Positions 1 through 7,083 of a stretch of DNA of 42,062 bases are shown piece after piece. The DNA is from an uncultured Lachnospiraceae bacterium (GTDB taxonomy: Bacteria > Bacillota > Clostridia > Lachnospirales > Lachnospiraceae). The DNA is taken from assembly GCA_949948715.1 (NCBI GenBank), contig CATLGW010000020.1, positions 1 through 42,062 of the forward strand, given 5' to 3'. The notes under the pieces are model-generated. The model was not told where the DNA came from. It saw only the letters and a program-made list of their open reading frames with translations, and searched no databases. A program made the translations under genes and the position numbers. Position 1 is the stretch's first letter. The number at the start of each line of letters is the position of its first letter.

Positions 1-312
1 TCTTCTGCAGTAAGATTGATAATACTTGATTTTCTTCCCATAAGTACAATGCCTCCATCAATTGATATATACATTGTACTATGGAACAAAAATATAGTCC
101 AGTTATTTAAAAACTATTATACTAGATGTATAGAAGTTGGTATGAAGCCAAAGACATTGCAAATGATTTTGGGGCACTCGAATAAAGGCATTACCATGAA
201 TCTGTACGTCCATGTGACCAATGATGAAAAGGCAAAAGAAGTACAGAATATTGAAAAAATGCTAAAATCATTTAAAATTGGTACTCGGATTGGTACTCGA
301 AGAAATAGATAA
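1..312 (+). pseudogene. Remnant of tyrosine recombinase (phage/ICE integrase), C-terminal end only
   Basis: The reading frame is open to the window edge. Only its last 65 or so codons look like an integrase. The segment TRCIEVGMKPKTLQMILGHS followed by MNLYVHVTNDEKAKEV matches the C-terminal end of Firmicute tyrosine recombinases, including the LGH(S) box and the catalytic Tyr (LYVHV). The upstream part is unrelated to the family and the HxLR box is missing, so the catalytic domain is truncated at about base 110. The stretch is much more AT-rich than its neighbours, as expected for mobile DNA. It ends in GTRIGTRRNR, encoded by a short direct repeat (attggtactcg twice, 278-300). A non-functional relic of a former insertion is the likely reading. 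Confidence 0.7.
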
Positions 313-317
313 ATTAC

Positions 318-344
318 GAAAAGTGCCTATTTTAAGGCATTTTC
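318..344 (+). terminator. Probable terminator hairpin after the integrase remnant
   Basis: A short imperfect inverted repeat has arms gaaaagtgcc and ggcattttc around tatttta. It sits between the integrase stop and the ychF ribosome binding site (aaggagg, 345-351). It is A/T flanked on both sides and could act in either direction. It is weak: the stem is short and contains a bulge. Confidence 0.4.
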
Positions 345-362
345 AAGGAGGTATATTAAAAA

Positions 363-1460
363 ATGAAACTGGGCATCGTAGGACTCCCCAATGTGGGAAA
401 AAGCACTCTGTTCAATTCACTGACCAAGGCGGGGGCGGAATCCGCCAATTATCCCTTCTGTACCATCGACCCCAATGTGGGGGTGGTGGCGGTGCCGGAC
501 GAGCGGTTAAAGCTTTTGGGAGATATGTACCATTCCAAGAAGGTGACTCCCGCTGTGATCGAATTCGTGGATATCGCGGGCCTGGTGAAGGGAGCTTCCA
601 AGGGCGAGGGGTTGGGAAATCAGTTTCTGAGCAATATCAGAGAGGTGGATGCCATCGTTCATGTGGTGAGATGCTTTGAGGATGAGAACGTGGTGCATGT
701 GGACGGCAGTGTCGATCCTTTGCGGGATATTGAGACCATCAATCTGGAGCTGATCTTTTCCGATCTGGAGGTACTGGAGAGGAGATTGTCCAAGGTGGTA
801 AAAGGCGCCAGGATGGACAAGACGCTGGCAAAGGAGGAGGCCCTGTTAAACCGCATCAGGGAGCATCTGGAGAGCGGCAGAATGGCCAAGAGCCTGGAGA
901 CGGAGGATGAGGACGAGCAGGCCCTTCTGCGCTCTTACAATTTGCTCACCTTTAAGCCGGTGATTTACGCCGCCAATGTGGCGGAGTCGGATTTGGCCGA
1001 CGACGGCGGCAGCAATGACAGGGTAAAACAGGTGAGGGAGTTCGCGGAAGGGGAGGACAGCGAGGTGTTTGTCATCTGCGCCCAGATCGAGGAGGAGATC
1101 GCGGAGCTGGACGAGGATGAGAAGGCCATGTTTCTGGAGGATTTGGGACTTGAGGAATCCGGTCTGGAAAAGTTGATCCGGGCCAGCTACAGGCTTCTGG
1201 GACTTCACAGCTTTCTCACGGCGGGAGAGGATGAGACCAGGGCATGGACCATCAAGCTGGGCACCAAGGCTCCCCAGGCTGCGGGGAAAATCCACTCCGA
1301 TTTTGAGCGGGGATTTATCAAGGCGGAGGTGGTCCACTACAAGGACCTGCTGGAGCAGGGATCCCTGGCGGCCGCCAGAGAGAAGGGACTTGTGGGAATG
1401 GAAGGCAAGGAATATGTGGTGAAGGACGGGGATGTGATTCTCTTCCGCTTCAATGTTTGA
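363..1460 (+). CDS. ychF: Redox-regulated ATPase YchF (Obg-related P-loop protein)
   Basis: Universal ribosome-associated P-loop NTPase of the Obg family that prefers ATP to GTP; its role is in translation and stress response. The 365-aa length is the usual family length. The G1 loop GLPNVGKST is at residues 6-14. The segment SANYPFCTIDPNVGVVAVPD contains the switch I region, and the G3-type motif DIAG follows (about residue 69). The C-terminal TGS-like domain ends VVKDGDVILFRFNV, typical of YchF. The ATG follows a strong AAGGAGG with 11-nt spacing. The lgt gene begins 10 nt downstream, so the two are probably cotranscribed. It is intact, with nothing unusual except the integrase relic just upstream. 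Confidence 0.97.
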   Translation: MKLGIVGLPNVGKSTLFNSLTKAGAESANYPFCTIDPNVGVVAVPDERLKLLGDMYHSKKVTPAVIEFVDIAGLVKGASKGEGLGNQFLSNIREVDAIVHVVRCFEDENVVHVDGSVDPLRDIETINLELIFSDLEVLERRLSKVVKGARMDKTLAKEEALLNRIREHLESGRMAKSLETEDEDEQALLRSYNLLTFKPVIYAANVAESDLADDGGSNDRVKQVREFAEGEDSEVFVICAQIEEEIAELDEDEKAMFLEDLGLEESGLEKLIRASYRLLGLHSFLTAGEDETRAWTIKLGTKAPQAAGKIHSDFERGFIKAEVVHYKDLLEQGSLAAAREKGLVGMEGKEYVVKDGDVILFRFNV

Positions 1461-1470
1461 GGGTATGTAA

Positions 1471-2382
1471 ATGAATGTGACAGATATTGCATTCCCCAAT
1501 TTGGGGATTTATCTGGAAGATGTGCCCAGGGGCTTTTCGCTGTTTGGGCTCCAGGTGGCCTATTACGGCCTGATTATCGGAATAGGGGTGTTTGCGGGCA
1601 TTCTCCTGACGGTGTGGGACGCCAAAAGGACAGGGCAGGATCCCGACCGGTATTGGGATTTTGCCATCTACGCGGTGATTTTTTCCGTGATCGGGGCCAG
1701 AGTGTATTATGTGGCCTTTGCCTGGGAATATTATAAGGACAATCTCCTGGGCATCTTTCAGATCAGGAACGGAGGCATGGCTATCTACGGGGCCGTGATC
1801 GGCGGCTTTGCCACTTTGTTTGTCTACAACCGTCTGAAGAAAACCAATCCCTTTCAGATGGGGGACAGCGCCGTGCTGGGTCTGATTTTGGGACAGGCTG
1901 TGGGGCGTTGGGGAAATTTTATGAACAGAGAGGTGTTCGGGGAATACTCGGACGGCCTGTTTGCCATGCGGCTGCCCATTGAGGCGGTCCGAAGCAGGGA
2001 TATCTCGGAGAATATCCTGGCTCATATCGGGCCGGGGGAGAACTTTATACAGGTGCACCCCACCTTTCTCTACGAGAGCGTGTGGAATCTTCTGGTGCTG
2101 GCGGTGATGCTTTTGTACCGCAGACACAAGAAGTTCCACGGAGAGGTGTGTCTGTTGTATCTGGGAGGCTACGGGCTGGGAAGATTTTTTATCGAGGGCA
2201 TCCGTACGGACACTCTGTTTATCCCCGGGACACAGCTTCCGGTATCCCAGGCCCTTTCTCTGGCCATGGTGATCTTTGCCCTGGGGACGGACGCGGCGGT
2301 GCGCCTGAGAATGAGGAAAGCGGCGGCAGCCAAGGAAACGGCCGGCGGCGCGGCCGGGGAAACGGCGGGGGACGAAGAATAG
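1471..2382 (+). CDS. lgt: Phosphatidylglycerol:prolipoprotein diacylglyceryl transferase
   Basis: Integral membrane enzyme that transfers the diacylglyceryl group from phosphatidylglycerol to the lipobox cysteine of prolipoproteins, the first step of lipoprotein maturation. The Lgt signature GRWGNFMNREVFGE lies near residues 148-161. HPTFLYESVWNLL and the late GRFFIEGIRTDTL segment are also typical. Several hydrophobic segments are spread through the protein, as expected for a seven-helix fold. The extra C-terminal tail after about residue 275 is Ala/Gly/Glu-rich low complexity. GAGGG stands 7 nt before the ATG. A likely client in this window is the lipoprotein at 32982-34181. Confidence 0.96.
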   Translation: MNVTDIAFPNLGIYLEDVPRGFSLFGLQVAYYGLIIGIGVFAGILLTVWDAKRTGQDPDRYWDFAIYAVIFSVIGARVYYVAFAWEYYKDNLLGIFQIRNGGMAIYGAVIGGFATLFVYNRLKKTNPFQMGDSAVLGLILGQAVGRWGNFMNREVFGEYSDGLFAMRLPIEAVRSRDISENILAHIGPGENFIQVHPTFLYESVWNLLVLAVMLLYRRHKKFHGEVCLLYLGGYGLGRFFIEGIRTDTLFIPGTQLPVSQALSLAMVIFALGTDAAVRLRMRKAAAAKETAGGAAGETAGDEE

Positions 2383-2411
2383 GACAATATAGGCTAAACG
2401 GGGGAGGGGCT

Positions 2412-3386
2412 ATGTGTACAGCGGCGACGTATCGGACAAAGGATTTTTATTTCGGGCGAACATTGGACTATGATTTTTCTTACGGCGAGGAAGTCGCGGT
2501 GACTCCCAGGCGATTGCCCCTTGCTTTCCGCCACATGGGTGTGATGGAGAAGCACTACGCCATGATCGGTATGGCTCACGTGGAGGGGGATTTTCCGCTG
2601 TATTATGAGGCGGTAAACGAGAAGGGGCTGGGCATGGCCGGGCTCAATTTTGTGGGAAACGCGAGATACAGGGAGGCGGCGGAGGGAGTTAACAATGTAG
2701 CTACGTTTGAGTTTATCCCCTGGATCCTTGCCCGGTGCGCCACGGTGAAGGAGGCCAGGCCTTTGCTCTCCGGGCTCAATCTGACCAACGATTCTTTCAG
2801 CCACAAGCTGCCTCCCGCCCAGCTTCATTGGCTGATCTCGGACAGGGAGGAGTCTGTCACGGTGGAGGCGGTGGAGGAGGGAATCCGGGTCTATGACAAT
2901 CCCGTGGGAGTTTTGACCAACAATCCCCCTTTTCCGCAGCAGATCTTCCAGTTGAACAATTATATGCATCTGTCCCCGAAGGATCCTGAAAATCATTTTT
3001 CGGATAAGCTGGCCCTGCAAACCTATGCCAGGGGTATGGGTGCGCTGGGGCTTCCCGGGGATTTGTCCTCGTCCTCCCGTTTTGTGAGAGCGGCGTTTGT
3101 CAAAATGAATTCCGTCTCCGGCCCGTCGGAGGAGGAGAGCGTCAGCCAGTTTTTCCATATCCTGGGCTCCGTGGAGCAGCAAAGAGGCTGCTGCCAGGTG
3201 GGGGAGGGAAAGTGGGAGATCACCATCTATACCTCCTGCTGCAACGGGGACAGCGGCGTCTATTATTACACTACCTACGGCAACCGTCAGATTTCGGCCG
3301 TGGATATGCACAGAGAGGATTTGGAAGGGGTAAAACTGGTTTGTTATCCCCTGATTTTGGAGGAACAAATCAGGCGTCAGAACTGA
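2412..3386 (+). CDS. bsh: Bile salt hydrolase / choloylglycine hydrolase (Ntn hydrolase)
   Basis: Linear-amide C-N hydrolase of the choloylglycine hydrolase family (EC 3.5.1.24). It removes glycine or taurine from conjugated bile salts. The ATG at 2412 is fixed by the need to expose Cys2 as the N-terminal nucleophile (MCTAAT). The other expected catalytic positions are visible: Arg16 and Asp19 (GRTLDY), Asn79 (GLNF), Asn171 (VLTNNP) and Arg223 in GLPGDLSSSSRFVR. At 324 aa it is the usual length. A GGGGAGGGG ribosome binding site precedes the start. It follows lgt by 29 nt and could be read with it. Penicillin V acylases share the fold, but the GLPGDLSS segment and overall layout favour bile salts. 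Cytoplasmic: no signal peptide. Confidence 0.93.
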   Translation: MCTAATYRTKDFYFGRTLDYDFSYGEEVAVTPRRLPLAFRHMGVMEKHYAMIGMAHVEGDFPLYYEAVNEKGLGMAGLNFVGNARYREAAEGVNNVATFEFIPWILARCATVKEARPLLSGLNLTNDSFSHKLPPAQLHWLISDREESVTVEAVEEGIRVYDNPVGVLTNNPPFPQQIFQLNNYMHLSPKDPENHFSDKLALQTYARGMGALGLPGDLSSSSRFVRAAFVKMNSVSGPSEEESVSQFFHILGSVEQQRGCCQVGEGKWEITIYTSCCNGDSGVYYYTTYGNRQISAVDMHREDLEGVKLVCYPLILEEQIRRQN

Positions 3387-3473
3387 GACTTCGGTATCCG
3401 TTCCGGGGCTGTCATCTGTAAGGGAAACGTCATCGAAAGGCTTTATTGTTCACGGCAATGTGAGTGATAGGGC

Positions 3474-3502
3474 TTTTTTTACATAGTTAAATGTGATATA
3501 AT
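3474..3502 (+). promoter_or_regulatory. Candidate promoter of the Pel-type operon
   Basis: An extended -10 element TGATATAAT lies at 3494-3502, with the perfect TATAAT hexamer at 3497-3502. The -35 at 17-nt spacing is only a T-run (3474-3479). It lies in the 158-nt gap between bsh and the PqqD-like gene, 42 nt before the GTG start. I see no riboswitch fold in this leader. Confidence 0.6.
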
Positions 3503-3544
3503 CATAAATATTGAGAGTGTTTCGGAAGGACTGAGGGTATATCT

Positions 3545-3844
3545 GTGGAGAGCGGACAGAGGGCAGGGATGAGATATCAGTTGCGCCGCGCAGCGGGAAG
3601 ATACTGGCTGTTGGACATGGAGCAGGAGGGCGTCCCCTACAGGAGGCCGTTATGTATGAATGAAATGGGAGCCGCCGTTTGGGAGCTGCTTGTCCGCGGG
3701 CTTGACAGAGAGGGGATTGTGGAGGAGCTGTGCCGGGAATATCAGGGGGCAAGGGAGGAGATTGCTTCCGATGTGGAACAGTTTTTGGGACAGCTTGAAA
3801 GACAGGGGATAGAGTACAGCGCGGGGAGAGGGAGCGGAATATGA
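3545..3844 (+). CDS. PqqD-family (RRE-type) small protein
   Basis: A 99-aa protein resembling PqqD, the peptide-binding chaperone fold that presents leader peptides to RiPP-modifying enzymes. The N-terminal strand region (YWLLDMEQEGVPYRRPLCM) is followed by the typical NEMGAAVWELL helix and a final helix containing DVEQFLGQLERQG. GTG at 3545 is preceded by GAGGG at 7-nt spacing; ATG at 3569 is an alternative start. Its TGA overlaps the ATG of the PelD fusion by 4 nt, so the two are translationally coupled. A PqqD-like protein is not a usual part of Pel operons. A second PqqD-like domain sits at the N terminus of the HPr kinase-like protein (29657-30847). No precursor lies directly next to it; the best candidate partner is at 27156-27671. 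Confidence 0.8.
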   Translation: MESGQRAGMRYQLRRAAGRYWLLDMEQEGVPYRRPLCMNEMGAAVWELLVRGLDREGIVEELCREYQGAREEIASDVEQFLGQLERQGIEYSAGRGSGI

Positions 3845-6027
3845 ATGTATTGCTGATAGGCGGAGCGGGGAGTATGATCAACAACCTGATCATCAAGCTG
3901 AACAAGGAAGGGCACAGGGTATATCTGCTCACCGGGGACAAATACAATAAGGAACCCTATCAGAAGGTGTTCGAGCGGTACAACTTTACCTATGACAGCA
4001 GTTGTCTGAACGAGATATACGAGAGCGTGGGACCGGATTTAACCCTCTTTATGGGGGCCTATGACACGAATTTCCGATGGAAGGATGAGGAGAAGGAATC
4101 CGTGCGGTATTCCGCCTGCCTGATGAATCTTTTGATGGGCTACGCCATGCGGGGGAGGGGCAGATTTATCTATCTGTCCTCGGATGCGGTGTACGGAAAG
4201 CATCATCCCCGGGATATCAGGGAGGAGGAGCCGGTTTGCCCCGTGGGCTACAGAGGGATGGCGCTGGCCCAGGCAGAGGAGATGTGCGAGAGTTACAGGA
4301 AAGCCAGGGGGCTTGATATTATCACGCTGCGCCTGGATCATCTCTACAGCATACCCAAGACCCGCAGGGATGTGACGGATATCTGCACCCGTATGTGCCT
4401 GTCTTCCATGGAGAAGAAGACCATCACCGTGGAGGAGGGCAGCAGTCTGTCTCTGCTCTTTGAGGCGGACGCCATCGAGTTTGTCTATCGGGTAATCGCC
4501 GCCAAGGAACACAAGAGCGCTCTCTACAACATTTCATCCTCCCGGGAGCTCACCCAGAGGCAGCTTGCGGAGCTGGTGCAGGAGCTCATGGGAGATTCCG
4601 CCGAAATCGTGGCGGAGGGCGATGCCATGGAGGAAAAACGCATTGTGCTTTCCCATGTTCTGTATGACAGTGAATTCGGCATTCCCTTTTTCTGCCAGGA
4701 GCGGGATATCGTCGGAAAGATCGCCACTCAGATGAAACGAAACAGCTATGCCTTCCTGACGGGGGAGGATGTCAAACTGCCCTTGGGAAAGCGGCTTCTG
4801 CAGAAGTCGGGGTGGCTTCTCAGGGCCATGATTCCCTTCGCGGAGAATCTGGTGGCTTTCATTCCCTTTTTTATGTTAAATAACCGCGCCGTGGGCAGCG
4901 AATATTTTGCCAATCTGGACTTCTATCTTTTGTATGTGCTTTTGTTTGCCATTGTGCACGGGCAGCAGCAGGCTACCTTCTCGGCGGTGATGGCGGTGGC
5001 GGGCTACTGTTTCCGTCAGATGTACTCAAGGTCCGGCTTTGAGGTGATGCTGGACTCCAACACCTATGTGTGGATTGCCCAGTTGTTTATCCTGGGGCTT
5101 GCGGTGGGATATATGCGGGACCAGATCAGGAAGCTTAAGGAGGAAAAGGACGAGGAGAAGGATTTCATGGTCCAGCAGTTGGACGATATCCAGGATATCA
5201 ACAGCAGTAACGTGCGTGTGAAGGACGCCCTGGAGACGCAGATTGTCAATCAGAACGACAGTGTGGGAAAGATATACAGTATCACCTCCGCCTTGGATCA
5301 GTACAATCCGGAGGAGGTATTGTTCTATGCGGCCGAAATGCTGGGGAGACTGGTGCGGAGCCGGGACGTGGCTATCTATGTGGTGTCCAACCAGGCTTAC
5401 GCCAGGCTCTTTTCCTCTACCTCCAAGAAAGCCAGGATGTTGGGCAGCTCCATCCGCTATACCGAGATGGGCGAGCTGTATGAGACTCTCAAGGAGCGCA
5501 AGGTGTTTATCAACCGCAGGATGGACGAGAGGTATCCCCTGATGGCCAACGCCATCTTTGACGACAAGGATGAGATGCAGATGATCCTTATGATATGGGG
5601 TATCCCCTGGGAGAGCATGACTCTGGGGCAGGCCAACCAATTGGTGGTCATCAGCGCGCTGATACAGAATGCCTCCCTGAGAGCCAACCGCTATCTGTCC
5701 GTTCTGGAGAATCAGCGCTATGTGGCGGGAACCAATGTCCTGGAGACGGAGGCTTTCACTTCTCTTGTGAACGCCTATATGAAGGCCCAGAGCAAGGGCC
5801 TGACAGAGTGTACCCTCTTGCTGGTGAAGGCGGAGCAGAATGTCAGGGAGGAGGCCGGAAAAGTGCTGGTGGCAAAGCTTCGCCAGTCGGACTACATGGG
5901 AACCCTGGGGGACGGCAATCTCTATGCTCTTTTGTCCAACACCAACACTGCCGATGCCCAGTATGTAATCAAGCGCTTTGAGGAGGCGGGGTACGTAAGT
6001 CAGATAGTGGAGGAGAGCGCGGCATGA
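3841..6027 (+). CDS. pelD: SDR/epimerase-PelD fusion: degenerate GGDEF c-di-GMP receptor for Pel-type polysaccharide synthesis
   Basis: A 728-aa multidomain protein. Residues 1 to about 300 form an NAD-dependent epimerase/SDR domain (Gly motif LLIGGAGSM, SSDAVYG). Residues 325-430 hold about four membrane segments. A charged coiled coil (430-470) comes next, then a GAF-like domain (about 475-620), then a degenerate GGDEF domain (about 625-728). This TM-GAF-GGDEF order is that of PelD, the inner-membrane c-di-GMP receptor that switches on Pel synthesis. The GGDEF signature is replaced by GDGNL (690-694), so cyclase activity is unlikely. The inhibitory-site motif RxxD is intact as RQSD (681-684), the right distance before it, which predicts c-di-GMP binding. 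The SDR YxxxK motif is broken: Tyr137 is followed by Ala141 in place of Lys, so catalysis is doubtful. PelE overlaps the 3' end by 4 nt. Confidence 0.88.
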   Translation: MNVLLIGGAGSMINNLIIKLNKEGHRVYLLTGDKYNKEPYQKVFERYNFTYDSSCLNEIYESVGPDLTLFMGAYDTNFRWKDEEKESVRYSACLMNLLMGYAMRGRGRFIYLSSDAVYGKHHPRDIREEEPVCPVGYRGMALAQAEEMCESYRKARGLDIITLRLDHLYSIPKTRRDVTDICTRMCLSSMEKKTITVEEGSSLSLLFEADAIEFVYRVIAAKEHKSALYNISSSRELTQRQLAELVQELMGDSAEIVAEGDAMEEKRIVLSHVLYDSEFGIPFFCQERDIVGKIATQMKRNSYAFLTGEDVKLPLGKRLLQKSGWLLRAMIPFAENLVAFIPFFMLNNRAVGSEYFANLDFYLLYVLLFAIVHGQQQATFSAVMAVAGYCFRQMYSRSGFEVMLDSNTYVWIAQLFILGLAVGYMRDQIRKLKEEKDEEKDFMVQQLDDIQDINSSNVRVKDALETQIVNQNDSVGKIYSITSALDQYNPEEVLFYAAEMLGRLVRSRDVAIYVVSNQAYARLFSSTSKKARMLGSSIRYTEMGELYETLKERKVFINRRMDERYPLMANAIFDDKDEMQMILMIWGIPWESMTLGQANQLVVISALIQNASLRANRYLSVLENQRYVAGTNVLETEAFTSLVNAYMKAQSKGLTECTLLLVKAEQNVREEAGKVLVAKLRQSDYMGTLGDGNLYALLSNTNTADAQYVIKRFEEAGYVSQIVEESAA

Positions 6028-7004
6028 GCAGGGATGATATCTATGTATTTTTCCTGATCCTTTTTCTCAATACCTGCATCGCGGCTGCCTATTGGGTGTG
6101 GAGCACAGTGCGGAAGAATGAGCGGAAAAGAAGGCAGGAGGACGGTACGATCCAATACCTGATCGAGTGGGATGTCCTGGGAAGGGAGCAGGATAACAGG
6201 AGTTATGGGCTGCGAACGCTGGTGATGCTTTTGTGTCCGGTGGTGGGCCCCTGCTTTTTCCTGTTCTCCTACCTGCTCTATCGGGTCTTTTTTTCCAAGC
6301 CGGTGGATTTGGCGGATGTGGTGTTCAGCAAGGAGCGTGTCCGCACCTTTATACATGCGGAGGAGGACAGGGAGCGCAATATCGTGCCCCTGGAGGAGGC
6401 CATCGAGATTACGGACACGGATGAGCTGCGGTCGCTGATGATGAATGTGGTGCGGGGGGATATTCAGAAATCTTTGGCGTCCATCTCCCTGGCGTTAAAC
6501 AGTGAGGACACGGAGACGGCACATTATGCGGCCTCGGTGCTCCAGGATGCCCTGAATGATTTCAGAATGAACGTGCAGAAGCAGTACAAGCTGATTCTCA
6601 AGGAGGACAAGAACCAGATCAGCTATGCGGACGCCCTGATCGATTATATGAACCAGGTGCTGGAGCAGCGGGTATTCACGGATATGGAACAGAGGACCTA
6701 TGTGGACACCATGGATAAGGTGTGCGAAATCCTCTATGAGAAAAACCGGGAGCATATGACCAGCAGCCAGTATGAATCGGTGAGCCTGCGGCTTCTGGAG
6801 GTGGAGCAGTATGAAAAATGCAGAAAGTGGTGTGAGAGGGCGGAGTACCATTACCCCAACTCGCTGGCCACCTACACCTGCCAGCTAAAGCTTTACTTTA
6901 ACAGCGGACAAAAGACCAGATTTTTTGAGGTGATAGAGGAGCTAAAGCACTCGGCGGTGGTTGTGGACAGCGAGACGCTGGAGCTTATCAGGGTATTCCG
7001 CTAA
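6024..7004 (+). CDS. pelE: PelE-like membrane-anchored TPR protein
   Basis: A 326-aa protein with two N-terminal membrane segments (about residues 5-28 and 63-90), then a long soluble helical part. This layout matches PelE, which partners PelD in the inner-membrane Pel synthesis complex. The helical region shows repeated TPR-like segments, for example ESVSLRLLEVEQYEKCRKWC and YHYPNSLATYTCQLKLYFNS. The ATG overlaps the pelD stop (ATGA), so the two are translationally coupled and probably equimolar. The assignment rests mainly on position and architecture, because PelE diverges strongly in sequence. Confidence 0.78.
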   Translation: MSRDDIYVFFLILFLNTCIAAAYWVWSTVRKNERKRRQEDGTIQYLIEWDVLGREQDNRSYGLRTLVMLLCPVVGPCFFLFSYLLYRVFFSKPVDLADVVFSKERVRTFIHAEEDRERNIVPLEEAIEITDTDELRSLMMNVVRGDIQKSLASISLALNSEDTETAHYAASVLQDALNDFRMNVQKQYKLILKEDKNQISYADALIDYMNQVLEQRVFTDMEQRTYVDTMDKVCEILYEKNREHMTSSQYESVSLRLLEVEQYEKCRKWCERAEYHYPNSLATYTCQLKLYFNSGQKTRFFEVIEELKHSAVVVDSETLELIRVFR

Positions 7005-7083
7005 ACATATGAGTGGGTGCGGCAGGGCTGCGCCTATGCATATATCTGGGATTTTCAGCGCATTTGGCAAATGACGGAGAAAG

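Noticed and set aside
3387..3544. c-di-GMP riboswitch in front of the Pel operon
   Set aside because: No GEMM-type conserved motifs or paired helices could be found in the 158-nt gap; only a promoter is clear.
6024..7004. Two-component sensor
   Set aside because: Two N-terminal helices followed by TPR-like helices, with no histidine-kinase boxes; PelE fits better.
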